Below, piece after piece: positions 1 to 9,744 of a stretch of DNA of 64,000 nt. The DNA lies in assembly GCA_963730685.1 (NCBI GenBank), contig CAVSSP010000003.1:62001-126000 (forward strand). The letters run 5' to 3'. Position 1 is the first letter of the stretch, and each line of letters starts with the position of its first letter. The notes under the pieces are model-generated. The model made no database searches, was not told the origin of the DNA, and worked only from the letters and a program-made list of their open reading frames with translations. Both the position numbers and the translations under genes were made by a program. The stretch comes from Bog-756 sp963730685 (lineage in GTDB: Bacteria > Actinomycetota > Acidimicrobiia > Acidimicrobiales > RAAP-2).

Positions 1-1873
1 CCAGGTCCAGGGCCGGCAACGTCCCGTTCCGGTGGCCCCGGGTCTCGACCGCCCAGCGCGAGCCGGCCAACGACGGTGGACCCCGTCGCGCCGTGGTGGC
101 AGCCACGCCGGCGTCCAGGAGGACCAGGGTGGCGTCGTCGACCAGGGTGACACCCGGCGGCCGGACCGCCAATCGGTCGATAAGCCCCAGCACGCCGATG
201 ACCGGCGTGGGGTCGATGTCGTCGCCGAAGCTCTCGTTGTAGAGGCTCACGTTGCCGCCGATGACCGGCAGGCCGAGGGCGAGGCACGCCTCGGTCATCC
301 CGTCGATGCTCTCGGAGAGCTGCCACATGACCTCGGGATGTTCGGGATTGCCGAAGTTGAGGCAGTTGACCACGGCAATGGGCCGGCCACCGGTACAGGC
401 GACATTGAGGGCCCCCTCGGCCACCGTGGCCGCCGTGCCGGCGCGGGGATCGATCGAGCACCAGGCCGGGTTGGAGTCGGTGGTCAGCGCCAGGCCCCGT
501 TCCGATTCGGGCAGGCCCGGTGCGGCCAGGCGGAGGACGGCGGCGTCCCCACCGGGCCCGTCGACCGTGTTGAGGAAGAGCTGATGGTCGTACTGCCGGT
601 ACACCCACGACGAATCGGACAGGAGGCCGAGCAGGTCCGTGCCGCAGTCGGCGGGAACCGTCAGCGCGCCGGGGTCATCGGCTCCACGCGCCTCGTGATC
701 CCCGGGACGGGCCAGAGGCCGGTGGTAGAGCGGCGCCTCCTCGCTGAGGGCGCTGGCCGGCACGTCGCCGAGCACTGCACCGTCGAAGCCGTCCATGATC
801 CGCAGCCGCCCCGGTTGGCCGGCCACGGGCTCGGTCACCCGGCCCACCACCGCCGAGCGGACCTCCCAACGGCGGCACACCTCCTCGACCCGGGGCAGGT
901 CCTCGGGGGTGACGATGGCCAGCATCCGCTCCTGGCTCTCCGACGTCATGACCTCGTAGGCAGCCATGTCGGGCTCGCGCCGGGGCACGGCCGAGACGTC
1001 GACGTCCATCCCCACGCCGCCACGGGCCGCCGTCTCGCTGGTGGCACACACGAGGCCGGCCCCCCCGAGGTCCTGGATGCCGACCACCAGCTTGGCGTCG
1101 AGGAGCTCCAGGCACGCCTCGATCAGGCGCTTCTCCTCGTACGGGTCGCCGACCTGCACGCTCGGGCGCTTGGCGGCGTCGGCGTCGGCGTCCCCGTCCC
1201 CTCCCCCGAACCCCGCCGAGGCCAGGACGCTGACCCCGCCGATCCCGTCCCGGCCGGTCGAGGAGCCGAGCAGGACAGCCAGGTTCCCCACCCCGGTGGC
1301 GGCACCGAGCACCAGCCGGTCGGTCGGCAGGACGCCCATGCACAACACGTTCACGAGCGGGTTCTGGGCGTAGCAGTCGTTGAAGGTGAGCTCGCCCCCG
1401 ACCGTCGGCACCCCGACCGAGTTCCCGTAGCCGGAGATGCCGGCCACCACCCCCTCGATCAGCCACTGCTGGCGTGCCTGGCTCGGGTCACCGAAGAACA
1501 GGGGGTCCATGACGGCGATGGGCCGGGCCCCCATGGTGAAGATGTCCCGCAGGATGCCGCCGACGCCGGTGGCCGCCCCCTGGTAGGGCTCGATAGCCGA
1601 AGGGTGGTTGTGGCTCTCGATGCGGATGGCTACGGCGATGCCGTCGCCCGCATCGACGACCCCGGCGTTCTCGCCCGGTCCGACCAGCACGTGGGGGGCG
1701 TCGGTGGGCAGGCGTTTGAGGTGGATCCGCGATGACTTGTAGGAGCAGTGCTCGCTCCACATGACGGCGAAGAGGGCCAGCTCGAGGTGGTTCGGCGAAC
1801 GGTCGAGGATGGCCTCCACCTCGTCAAGCTCACCGTCGGTCAGACCCAGGGCACGATGGAGTGGCTCGCTCAT
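1..1873 (-). CDS. purL: Phosphoribosylformylglycinamidine synthase II, 5' part (runs off window)
   Basis: Makes FGAM from FGAR, ATP and ammonia; it is the large synthetase subunit that works with PurQ and PurS. About 624 N-terminal residues are visible and the frame is open to the window edge, so the C-terminus is missing. The N-terminus shows the family motif MWSEHCSYKSSR and the nucleotide region ESHNHPSAIEPYQGAATG; GGAGLVCATSE and NCLNFGNPEHPEVMWQ lie further on. Two in-frame ATGs exist (1879 and 1873). I chose 1873 because a TACGCT box ends seven bases before it, which suggests a leaderless message. It is separated from purQ by about 1 kb holding an opposite-strand gene. Confidence 0.95.
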   Translation of the reverse strand, partial: MSEPLHRALGLTDGELDEVEAILDRSPNHLELALFAVMWSEHCSYKSSRIHLKRLPTDAPHVLVGPGENAGVVDAGDGIAVAIRIESHNHPSAIEPYQGAATGVGGILRDIFTMGARPIAVMDPLFFGDPSQARQQWLIEGVVAGISGYGNSVGVPTVGGELTFNDCYAQNPLVNVLCMGVLPTDRLVLGAATGVGNLAVLLGSSTGRDGIGGVSVLASAGFGGGDGDADADAAKRPSVQVGDPYEEKRLIEACLELLDAKLVVGIQDLGGAGLVCATSETAARGGVGMDVDVSAVPRREPDMAAYEVMTSESQERMLAIVTPEDLPRVEEVCRRWEVRSAVVGRVTEPVAGQPGRLRIMDGFDGAVLGDVPASALSEEAPLYHRPLARPGDHEARGADDPGALTVPADCGTDLLGLLSDSSWVYRQYDHQLFLNTVDGPGGDAAVLRLAAPGLPESERGLALTTDSNPAWCSIDPRAGTAATVAEGALNVACTGGRPIAVVNCLNFGNPEHPEVMWQLSESIDGMTEACLALGLPVIGGNVSLYNESFGDDIDPTPVIGVLGLIDRLAVRPPGVTLVDDATLVLLDAGVAATTARRGPPSLAGSRWAVETRGHRNGTLPALDL

Positions 1874-1880
1874 CGACATG

Positions 1881-1886
1881 AGCGTA
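1881..1886 (-). promoter_or_regulatory. Putative -10 box of leaderless purL
   Basis: TACGCT on the minus strand lies seven bases before ATG 1873, so transcription would start at or next to the start codon. No Shine-Dalgarno-like sequence is present. Confidence 0.5.
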
Positions 1887-2470
1887 CCTGGCCGGCATTC
1901 GCGGTCCGATGGTCCGGTTGGTCGGATCGGACCCCATTGGGCTTCGGGACACGGCCCCGGGGCGATCGACATCGGCGCTCTCGGGAACCGCCTCATTCCA
2001 TATCCGCCCGGACCCACACAACGGCCGTCGGAACCCGGCAGGTCGGGCACAGTCCCATTCGGGGATCGGCCACGGGCCATAAAGCCGCCCGGGGATTGAA
2101 CGCCCCGGTCGGAACTATCCGGTCCCACCGGTCGGGATAGGGCCGGAACCTGTCAAGCGGAGCGGCCAGGATCCCTGGGATCGGAACCCATTTCGACCGC
2201 ACTCCGGCGGAGGCATCGGACGAATACAGCCCCGGTGACCGAGCAATGACCGAGCAATGACCGAGCAAACAGTCCCCGGCGACAGGGCGGCACGGGGCCC
2301 AATGGGTCAATCCGGATCGGCTCGCCCCCCAAATAGGGCCACCGGGGAATCGAACCGGGACGGCATCGATCAGGCACAATTGAGCCCGATTTAAGGACGA
2401 CAATGCCGGGTGTTCGACTCCGGAATTGATCCGGGTTGCCAACAATGGGCATCTCTGGGAAGCTCTCAGC
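1887..2470. other. Non-coding stretch between purL and a divergent hypothetical gene
   Basis: No convincing gene is visible. It is visibly less GC-rich than its surroundings. It holds an inverted repeat at 2115-2140 (arms CCGGT/ACCGG around CCC, with outer CTAT/ATAG), a small CCGGGG/CCCCGG hairpin near 2091-2110, and the 11-bp tandem repeat listed separately. Short open frames here have no family-like content. Confidence 0.5.
2236..2268. repeat. 11-bp tandem repeat, three exact copies
   Basis: The unit TGACCGAGCAA occurs three times head to tail. The period is about one helical turn, so the copies would present the same face to a protein. It lies about 200 bases upstream of the hypothetical gene at 2471. 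Confidence 0.85.
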
Positions 2471-2902
2471 ATGGCTGCCACAACTTCTACGAAATCACGC
2501 AAAAAAACACCGATGTCCGACGACCACAAAGCGGCGTTGGCGCGGGGACGCGAGGAGGGCCGTGTGGTCCGTCGCTACCTCGAGGCCCTCGAGTCGTCAC
2601 GCCCTCGACGGGGGCGCAAGCGGACACCGGATTCGATCAAGAAGCGGCTGACCGCCATCGACTCCAGCCTGGCCACCGCCGACCCCTTGTCGCGGCTCCA
2701 CCTGGTGGAGGAGAAGCAGCGCCTCGAGTCCGAGCTCTCCCACACCGGGGAGACGGTCGACATGGCCGCACTCGAGAAGAACTTCATCAAGGTGGCCCGG
2801 GTCTACGGCGACCGCAAGGGAATCTCCTACTCGGCGTGGCGAACCGTCGGGGTCAGCGCCTCGGTGCTCCAACAGGCGAAGATCCCCCGCTCGCGCAGCT
2901 GA
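2471..2902 (+). CDS. Conserved actinobacterial hypothetical protein
   Basis: 143 residues, charged and mostly helical, with no signal peptide or membrane segment. The core reads MSDDHKAALARGREEGR, then RRGRKRTPDSIKKRL and a C-terminal FIKVARVYGDRKGISYSAW. I recognise the pattern from unnamed actinobacterial proteins but know no function. The basic RRGRKRTP stretch followed by a likely coiled coil would fit nucleic-acid binding; this is inference. ATG 2471 is chosen because it begins the conserved-looking part; a weak GGGA lies about 12 bases upstream. It sits alone on the plus strand, inside the pur cluster. Confidence 0.7.
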   Translation: MAATTSTKSRKKTPMSDDHKAALARGREEGRVVRRYLEALESSRPRRGRKRTPDSIKKRLTAIDSSLATADPLSRLHLVEEKQRLESELSHTGETVDMAALEKNFIKVARVYGDRKGISYSAWRTVGVSASVLQQAKIPRSRS

Positions 2903-2950
2903 GCGGCAGCACGCCGGCCGGCCCCCCCGCCGCCAATAGGGCGGCACGGT

Positions 2951-3643
2951 TCAGGCGGCGCTGATACCGGAGCCACCGAGGGCGGCGGTGTCGAGCAGCG
3001 CCCCGAGCAGGACCGAGCCGTCGACCGAGCCCAGCAACGGATCGGACGCCCGCTCGGGATGCGGCATCAGCCCGACCACGTTGCGGGCCTCATTGCACAC
3101 GCCGGCGATATCGTCGACCGATCCATTTGGGTTGTCCTCGTAGCGGAGGACCACCCGATCGTCGCCTCGGAGCCGGGCCAGGGTCTCGGCGTCACAGGTG
3201 TAATTCCCCTCGAAGTGATTGATGGGAATGCGCAGCACCGTTCCGACCGGCACACCAGCGGTGAGCGCCGAGTGCGACGACGCCACCCGGACCCCCACCG
3301 TCGTGCAGAGGAACCGGAGGCCCCGGTTCTTCTGGAGGGCGCCCGGCAGGAGCCCGGCCTCGGTGAGCACCTGGAATCCGTTGCAGATGCCGACCACCGG
3401 GCCGCCCTCGTGGGCGAACCCCTCCACCGCCTCCATCACCGGCGAGAACCGGGCGATGGCTCCGGGGCGCAGGTAGTCGCCGTGGGCAAACCCGCCCGGC
3501 AGCACGAGGGCGTCGTAGCCGGTCACCGAGCGGTCGCCGTGCCACACCAGCTCGGCCGATGCCCCCAACCGATCGAGGGCGAGGACGGCGTCGTGCTCGC
3601 AGTTGGTTCCCGGAAACATCACCACGCCCACCCGGGCGGCCAT
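2951..3643 (-). CDS. purQ: Phosphoribosylformylglycinamidine synthase I (glutaminase)
   Basis: 230 residues. This class I glutamine amidotransferase releases ammonia from glutamine for PurL. It starts MAARVGVVMFPGTNCEHD, has the nucleophile motif GICNGFQ (Cys about residue 88), LPGGFAHGDYLRPGAIA upstream of it, and the catalytic HPE in LMPHPERA near the C-terminus. The start codon overlaps the purS stop by one base (TGATG), so translation is probably coupled. Length is normal for the small-PurQ type that needs PurS. Confidence 0.96.
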   Translation of the reverse strand: MAARVGVVMFPGTNCEHDAVLALDRLGASAELVWHGDRSVTGYDALVLPGGFAHGDYLRPGAIARFSPVMEAVEGFAHEGGPVVGICNGFQVLTEAGLLPGALQKNRGLRFLCTTVGVRVASSHSALTAGVPVGTVLRIPINHFEGNYTCDAETLARLRGDDRVVLRYEDNPNGSVDDIAGVCNEARNVVGLMPHPERASDPLLGSVDGSVLLGALLDTAALGGSGISAA

Positions 3644-3918
3644 CAGGCGCCGGCCCCGAGCGGCCGCACCGTCACCGCCGACTCTTCGATGACCGGATTG
3701 GCCAGGAGCCGGTCCGCCACCACCGTGGCCTGGGCCAGCGCATCGGCGTCGTCGCGGGCGGCGATGTCGAACCGGAACGATTTTCCCGCCCGGACCCCGC
3801 TGACCCCGGTCAGCCCGAGGGCGGGGAGCGCCCGTTCGATGGTGGCGCCTTGCGGGTCGGCGATCCCGTCCCGCAGACGCACCTCGACCACAACGGAGAA
3901 GTTCGCTGCGCCGGCCAT
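3643..3918 (-). CDS. purS: Phosphoribosylformylglycinamidine synthase subunit
   Basis: 91 residues, the usual PurS size. It bridges PurQ and PurL in the FGAM synthase complex. Visible pattern: VVVEVRLRDGIADPQGATIERAL, then GVRAGKSFRFDI. It starts at ATG 3918, two bases after the purC stop, and its TGA overlaps the purQ ATG. The gene is too short and too well placed to be anything else. Confidence 0.93.
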   Translation of the reverse strand: MAGAANFSVVVEVRLRDGIADPQGATIERALPALGLTGVSGVRAGKSFRFDIAARDDADALAQATVVADRLLANPVIEESAVTVRPLGAGA

Positions 3919-3920
3919 GG

Positions 3921-4832
3921 TCAGGCACCGTACCAGTCGCGCAAGGACCGCCCGCAGACCCGTTCGTAGGCCTCGACATACCGGGTGGAGGTCTCCTCGA
4001 CGATGGACGGCGGGAGCGGCGGTGGTGGTGGCTGCTTGTCCCACGGCTGGGCCTCCAGCCAGTCCCGGAGCGGCTGCTTGTCGAACGAAGGCGGGTTGGT
4101 CCCGGGCGCGCAGTCGTCCGAGGGCCAAAAGCGCGACGAGTCGGGGGTCAACACCTCGTCGCAGATGGAGAGCTCACCGTCGATGAACCCGAGCTCGAAC
4201 TTGGTGTCCGAGATCACGATGCCCCGTTCCTCGGCCCTGGCCGCCGCCCTCGCGTAGGCGGCCAGGCACAGGTCGGAGGCGGCCGTGGCCGCCTCCCTGC
4301 CCACCAGGTCGATGGCCTCGGCCATGCCGATGTTGAGGTCCTTGCCTCCCACCGGCGCCTTGGTCGAGGGGGTGAAGACCGGCTCGGGCAGGCGGTCGGC
4401 CCGCCGGAGCCCACCGGGCATGGGCATGCCGTGGACGGTGCCCTCCCGCTCGTACTCCTTGAAGGCCGAGCCGGCCAGGTAGCCCCGCACGATGCACTCG
4501 ATGTCGAGCATCTCGGCCCGCCGGACGAGCATCGAGCGCCCCGCCAGCCACGCCAGCCCCCCGGGCAGCTCGCCGGCCGCCTCGGGGAAGCGGGCGGTGT
4601 CGCTGCTGATCAGGTGGTTGGGCGCCAGATCGGCCAGCTCCTCCAACCAGTAGGCGGTCATGGCCGTGAGCACCCTCCCCTTGTGGGGAATGGGCTCGCC
4701 CATGATCACGTCGAACGCGGACATCCGGTCGGAGGCCACCATCAAGAGCCGGTCGTCGCCGGCGTCGTAGAGGTCCCGCACCTTGCCCGAGTGGATCAGC
4801 GGAAGCGGGCCGGTGGCGGGGACGGCGCTCAT
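3921..4832 (-). CDS. purC: SAICAR synthetase
   Basis: 303 residues, the longer PurC type. It joins CAIR and aspartate using ATP. Motifs: IHSGKVRDLYDAG at the N-terminus, VASDRMSAFDVIMGEPIPHKG, ECIVRGYLAGSAFKEY, and ISDTKFELGF followed by ICDEVLTPDSSRFW. The start codon overlaps the purB stop (ATGA), giving an unbroken purB-purC-purS-purQ translational chain. Confidence 0.96.
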   Translation of the reverse strand: MSAVPATGPLPLIHSGKVRDLYDAGDDRLLMVASDRMSAFDVIMGEPIPHKGRVLTAMTAYWLEELADLAPNHLISSDTARFPEAAGELPGGLAWLAGRSMLVRRAEMLDIECIVRGYLAGSAFKEYEREGTVHGMPMPGGLRRADRLPEPVFTPSTKAPVGGKDLNIGMAEAIDLVGREAATAASDLCLAAYARAAARAEERGIVISDTKFELGFIDGELSICDEVLTPDSSRFWPSDDCAPGTNPPSFDKQPLRDWLEAQPWDKQPPPPPLPPSIVEETSTRYVEAYERVCGRSLRDWYGA

Positions 4833-6166
4833 CCCGGCGGCCCCGGGGACCCGTCGGGTGCGTCGAGCCCTTCCAGCGCGTCGGTGAACCGGTGCACGTG
4901 GCGCAGCGTGCGGGTGAGGTCGAAGGCGTCGTCGAGGGCGTCCTTGGACAGCGTCACCTCGGGGTCGGCGTCGAGCACCTCGCGGAAGGGACGACCCTCC
5001 GCCCAGGCGGCCCGGGCGTCCCGCTGCACGATCCTGTAGGCGCTGTCCCGGCTGAGGCCGCCGCTCACCAGTGCCAGCAGGACCGACTGGCTGAACACCA
5101 GCCCGTAGCTTCCCTCCGTCAGGGTGGCCAGGGCCCGCTCGGGGTGGATCACGAGGCCCTCGACCAGGCCTTTGGCCTTCTGCAGCATGTACAGGGTCAA
5201 CATGCTGGCGTCGGGGAGCACGATCCGCTCCACCGAGCTGTGGGAGATGTCCCGTTCGTGCCACAGGGCCACGTCCTCCAGTCCGGCGCCGAGATAGCCG
5301 CGCAGGACGCGGGCCATGCCGCACAGCCGCTCCGACAGGATGGGGTTGCGCTTGTGGGGCATGGCCGAGCTGCCCTTCTGGCCCGGCTTGAACGGCTCCT
5401 CCGCCTCACCCAGCTCGCTCCTGGCCATGTGGCGCACCTCGGTGGCGATGAGCTCGATGGTGGCGCCCACCGCCGCACAGGCCCACAGGTACTCGGCGTG
5501 CCGGTCACGGGCCACGACCTGGGTGGCCGGTGTCGGGGTCAGTCCGAGCGACCGGCAGACGTGGTCCTCCACCCGGGGATCGATGTTGGAGTAGGTGCCC
5601 ACCGCCCCGGACAGCTTGCCGACCGCCACCCGGTGGCGGGCGGCGCGCAGCCGTTGGAGGTCCCGGTCGGCCTGCAGGGCCCACAGGGCGAACTTGGCAC
5701 CGAAGGTGGTCGGCTCGGCATGCATGCCGTGGGTCCGTCCGGTCACCGGCGTCCCGATGTCCTCCACCGCGCGGGCCCTCAGGGCGCCCACCAGCCCCGT
5801 GCACGCGTCGATGAGCAGGTCGGCGGCCCGGGTGAGGGTGGCACACAGGGCGGTGTCCACCACGTCGGAGGACGTCAGCCCGTAGTGGATCCACGACCCT
5901 TCGGGCTGTCCGACGGCCTCTTGGACCACGTCGACGAAGGCGGCCACGTCATGGTCGGTCACCCGCTCCCGCTCGGCCACCGCCTCGACGAAGGCGGCGT
6001 CGACCACCGGGGCCCGCTGCCGGCACACCTCGGCGGCGGCGACGGGAACGTCTCCCACCTCGGCCCAGCCCTCGGTGGCCAGCAGCTCGACCCGCAGCCA
6101 CATGGCGAACCGGGCCTCGTCCGAGAACAGGGCGGCCATCTCCGCCGGCGCGTAGCGCGGGATCAC
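4829..6166 (-). CDS. purB: Adenylosuccinate lyase
   Basis: 445 residues. It releases fumarate from SAICAR and from adenylosuccinate. The fumarase/aspartase signature GQKGSSAMPHKRNP is present, with WIHYGLTSSDVVDTA and the TGRTHGMHAEPTTFG region earlier. The GTG start at 6166 overlaps the true purD stop as GTGA, which fixes both ends. The reading frame is intact although purD and purA just upstream are badly frameshifted. Confidence 0.95.
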   Translation of the reverse strand: MIPRYAPAEMAALFSDEARFAMWLRVELLATEGWAEVGDVPVAAAEVCRQRAPVVDAAFVEAVAERERVTDHDVAAFVDVVQEAVGQPEGSWIHYGLTSSDVVDTALCATLTRAADLLIDACTGLVGALRARAVEDIGTPVTGRTHGMHAEPTTFGAKFALWALQADRDLQRLRAARHRVAVGKLSGAVGTYSNIDPRVEDHVCRSLGLTPTPATQVVARDRHAEYLWACAAVGATIELIATEVRHMARSELGEAEEPFKPGQKGSSAMPHKRNPILSERLCGMARVLRGYLGAGLEDVALWHERDISHSSVERIVLPDASMLTLYMLQKAKGLVEGLVIHPERALATLTEGSYGLVFSQSVLLALVSGGLSRDSAYRIVQRDARAAWAEGRPFREVLDADPEVTLSKDALDDAFDLTRTLRHVHRFTDALEGLDAPDGSPGPPG

Positions 6167-7513
6167 CGGCGTGCCCCCCGGGGATCGGCCGACACCAGCA
6201 CGACATCGGCGTCCGGGCCCTCGGCGGCCGCCCGGGCGATGTCGGTCCGGGCCTGGGATCCCGGCCACGAGATGGCCGATGCGCCCCGGTAGGCGCGGCT
6301 CGCGGGCCTCCTCCAGGGTGGCGCCCATGCCGGTCACCCCGAGCACCCGGCCCCCCGCCGTCACCACGTCGGAGCCGTCCGACCCGCCCGGGGACGCCCA
6401 CGCGGTGCCGGCATGGAACACGGTCACCCCGCCCACTCCCGAGGCCTCGTCGAGTCCGGCGATCACGTCGCCGGTGCGGGGGGCCTCCGGGTAGCCCTCG
6501 GATGCCATCACCACGCACACGGCGGCGTCGTCGCCGAAGCGCGGCTCGGTGTGGAGGTCGCCGGCCGCCACCTCGGCCAGCAGGGCGGTCACGTCGCCCC
6601 CGAGGCGGGGCAGCACCACCTGGGCCTCGGGATCACCGAACCGGACGTTGAACTCCAGCACCTTGGGGCCGTCCTCGGTCAGCATCAGACCGGCGTAGAG
6701 CACGCCCCGGTAGTCGATGCCCCGGGCCCGGAGGGTGTCCACCAGTGGGCGAACCGCCTCGGCCACCAACTCGGCGACCAGCCCGTCGTCCACGAAGGGG
6801 ACCGGCGAGTAGGCGCCCATGCCGCCGGTGTTGGGACCGAGGTCGAAGTCGTCACGGCGCTTGAAGTCCTGAGCCGGGGCCAGGGGGGCCAGACGCTCGC
6901 CGTCGCACAGCACCAGCAGCGAGCACTCGGGCCCGGTGAGGCCCTCTTCGACCACCACCCGGCGGCCGGCGTCGCCGAACGCCTCACCCGACAGCTTGGC
7001 GTCGATGTCCGCCTCGGCCTCGGCCCGCGAGCCGGTGACGAGCACCCCCTTGCCGGCGGCCAGCCCGTCGGTCTTGATGACCCACGGGCCCGGGCAGGGT
7101 GCCCAGGTACTCCTTGGCCGCCGCCGGCGTCGGCGAAGGCGCCGAAGCGCGGCCGTCGGCACGCCGGCCTCGGCCAGCACCTCTTTCATGAACGCCTTCG
7201 ACCCCTCCAGGCGGGCGCCGTCGGCACCGGGCCCGAAGACCAGCTTGCCCGCGGCCCGGAGCCGGTCGGCCAGTCCGTCGACCAGTGGGGCCTCGGGTCC
7301 GATCACGTACAGGTCGGCCTCGACCTCCTCGGCCGGCATGGCCACGCTGGTGATGGTGTGGCCCTCCGGGGTGGTGCCGCTGATCCCCGGGTTCCCGGGC
7401 GTGACCACCACATCGGCCGTCCGGCCCAGCGCCAGGGCCAGGGCGTGCTCCCGCCCCCCCGACCCCACGACGCAGACCGTGTCCACGGAAGCCGTGTCCA
7501 CAGGCCGGTCCAC
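6163..7513 (-). CDS. purD: Phosphoribosylamine-glycine ligase (four apparent frameshifts)
   Basis: An ATP-grasp ligase making GAR from phosphoribosylamine, glycine and ATP. It starts around VCVVGSGGREHALALALG (GTG 7513, with GTG 7498 and 7486 as alternatives) and contains VIKTDGLAAGKGV, KVLEFNVRFGDPEAQV and TGGMGAYSPVPF. Three +1 shifts within about 70 bases near 7145-7085 cancel each other. A fourth near 6297 misreads the last 45 residues; corrected, the end is RAYRGASAISWPG to RGARR. All look like one-base insertions in GC runs. The stop overlaps the purB GTG. Confidence 0.9.
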
Positions 7514-7549
7514 CGGCGCCCGGTCCCCGGGTCAGGGCCGGACGCCCGC

Positions 7550-8834
7550 TCATGCGGCGAAGCGGACGAACTGCTCGCGGCCCGGGCCCGACGCCCACCA
7601 GACGGACCGGGGTGCCGATCTGCTCGGCCAGGAAGTGGACGTAGTCGCGGGCGGCCTGGGGGAGGTCCCCGATCTCGGTGGCTCCCGAGATGTCGGTCTT
7701 CCACCCGGGGAGCTCCTCGTAGACCGGGGTCACCTGGTGGAAGACGGACTGGTGGTACGGCGGGCTGGATGAAGCGCTCGCCGTTGGCCTCGTAGGCCAC
7801 GCACACCTTCACGGTGTCGAAGGTGTCGAGGACGTCGAGCTTGGTCAGCGCCACCTCGGACAGCGAGTTGAGCCGGACCGCCTGGCGCATCATCACCGCG
7901 TCGAACCAACCCGGGCGGCGGCGGCGCTTGGTGTTCACCCCGTACTCGTGGCCCCGCTCGACCAGGGTGTCGCCGACCTCGTCCACCAGCTCGGTGGGGA
8001 ACGGGCCCGCTGCCCACCCGGGTGACGTAGGCCTTGGCGATCCCGATGACCTCGTCGATGTAGCGGGGCCCGATCCCTGCCCCGGTGCAGGCACCGCCGG
8101 CCACCGGGTTCGACGAGGTCACGAAGGGGTACGTCCCGTGGTCGAGGTCGAGGAACGTCGCCTGGGCCCCCTCGAGCAGCACGTTGGCGCCCCGCTCGAG
8201 CGCCTCGTGCAGCAGTCCCACCGTGTCGGCCACCATCGGGGACACCCGCGGGGCCAGCTCGTCGAGGTAGTGGGCGCAGATCTCGTCGGCCGAGAGGGGG
8301 AGGCGGTTGTACACCTTGGCCAGGATCTGGTTCTTCTCCTTCAGGACCACGTCGAGCTTCTGGCGGAAGATCTTCGGGTCGAGGAGGTCCTGGACCCGCA
8401 GGCCCACCCGGGACGACTTGTCGGCGTAGGCCGGGCCGATGCCCCGCTTGGTGGTGCCGAGGCTGTTCTTGCCCAGGTAGCGCTCGGTCAGCGCGATCCA
8501 GCTCGTGGTGGTACGGCATGATCAGGTGGGCGTTGCCGCTGACCAGGAGCTTCGACGTGTCGATCCCCTTGGAGGCCAGGGTGTCCACCTCGGCCAGCAG
8601 CACGGTCGGGTCGACGACCACGCCGTTGCCGATGATCGGGGTGATGTGGTCGTAGAGCACGCCGCTCGGCACCAGCTGGAGGGCGAAGGTCTCCCCGTCC
8701 ACCACGATGGTGTGGCCGGCGTTGTGGCCGCCCTGGTAGCGGACGACCAGCTCCATCTCCTTGGCCAGGAGGTCGGTGAGCTTGCCCTTGCCCTCATCAC
8801 CCCACTGGGTCCCGACGACGACGGTTGCCGGCAC
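7550..8834 (-). CDS. purA: Adenylosuccinate synthetase (four apparent frameshifts)
   Basis: GTP-dependent enzyme joining IMP and aspartate. It starts PATVVVGTQWGDEGKGK at GTG 8834, which has a strong GGAGGAG seven bases upstream. Further motifs: GGHNAGHTIVV, GAQATFLDLDHGTYPFVTSS, and VYEELPGWKTDISG near the end. Five reading-frame pieces tile the gene, joined by +1 shifts near 8503, 8013, 7760 and 7585. The corrected C-terminus is GVGPGREQFVRFAA. It is first in the minus-strand pur run, 36 bases before purD. Confidence 0.9.
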
Positions 8835-8862
8835 GCGTCTCTCCTCCGTTGCGAAAAGCGGA

Positions 8863-9685
8863 TTACGCACCAGTGTAGCCCGCAGGCGGACGGGGTCGGG
8901 CCTGGGGTTCGGCAACCACGGTCAGGGACCGTCCCGGTGCGGCGCCGGCCTCGACGGTGGCGTCGTCGACCGACCGGTCGACCGCCCAGCCGGCGTCGCC
9001 GAACAGCCGGAGCTGCCGGCCTGCCGGCAGGATGGTCCGCCACGGTTCGGGCCCGGGGCGGAGGCGGGCGGCGTTGGCCCGTTCCCGCACCCTGACCGGG
9101 TCGAGCCCGTCGGCGTGGACGGCCAGGGTGGCGACCAGCGCGCTGGCGGGGGCGGCCCGGGACCGGAGCCCGGCCAGCAACCCGGTGATGGTCTCCTCGT
9201 CGAGGTAGACCAGGAGACCCTCGGCCACGAACAGCGACGGTCGGTCGGCGACGTGCCCCGAACCGGCGAGGACGTCGGCCACGTCATCGACACGGAAGTC
9301 GGACGGGGCCAGCGTGACGTCGGCGACGTCGGCACCCATCCCTCGGAGCCGACCGGCCTTGTCGGCCTGGGTGGAGGGGTGGTCGACCTCGAAGAAGTGG
9401 ACGCCGACGGTGCGGAACCGGAGCGGGCGGTCGTCGTACCCGGCGCCGAGGATGACCACCTGGTCGACACCCCCGACCGATGGCCGCGACGACCAGGGCA
9501 TCGATCACCCGGGTGCGGGCGGCGATGTGGGCGCGCATCGGGGCCGGCACCGACCGACCCGACCCCATGCCCACGCTCAGGCGGGCCTGGGCGCGGTCAT
9601 CGCCGCCGGGGCTGTGGGGCCGGCGGAGGCCGGCCCGTACGGCCGCCACCGCCTGGCTGGTCCGGGAGGGGTCGGGGGTGGCCAC
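8863..9685 (-). CDS. SAM-dependent methyltransferase, TIGR00027/PF04072-like (one frameshift)
   Basis: About 273 residues. The SAM motif VVILGAGYDDRPLRF and FFEVDHPSTQADK are typical of the leucine carboxyl methyltransferase-like family that is abundant in actinobacteria; VAEGLLVYLDEE follows. The substrate is unknown. The N-terminal 69 residues lie in another frame and join by a +1 shift near 9478. The GTG start at 9685 has an AATAAT box six bases upstream and no ribosome-binding site. It is divergent from the MarR regulator and a plausible target of it. Confidence 0.8.
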
Positions 9686-9691
9686 GGGCCC

Positions 9692-9744
9692 ATTATTAGT
9701 CTGCCTTATTGACTGTCCAACTAGTTGACTGTATGGTCGGCGGG
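9692..9744. promoter_or_regulatory. Divergent promoter region with a palindrome between MarR -35 and -10
   Basis: For the marR gene, TTGACT (9709-9714) and TATGGT (9732-9737) are 17 bases apart, and seven bases later comes ATG 9745. The perfect 10-bp palindrome CAACTAGTTG (9718-9727) lies between the boxes. On the minus strand AATAAT (9697-9692) serves the methyltransferase. Confidence 0.65.

Noticed and set aside
2300..2345. 6C RNA-like C-rich loop
   Set aside because: Only one C6 run is present and no second hairpin with the required loop can be found.
2335..2365. tRNA-like T-loop (GGTTCGATTCC on the minus strand)
   Set aside because: The stem does not pair in register and no acceptor, D or anticodon arm can be built around it.
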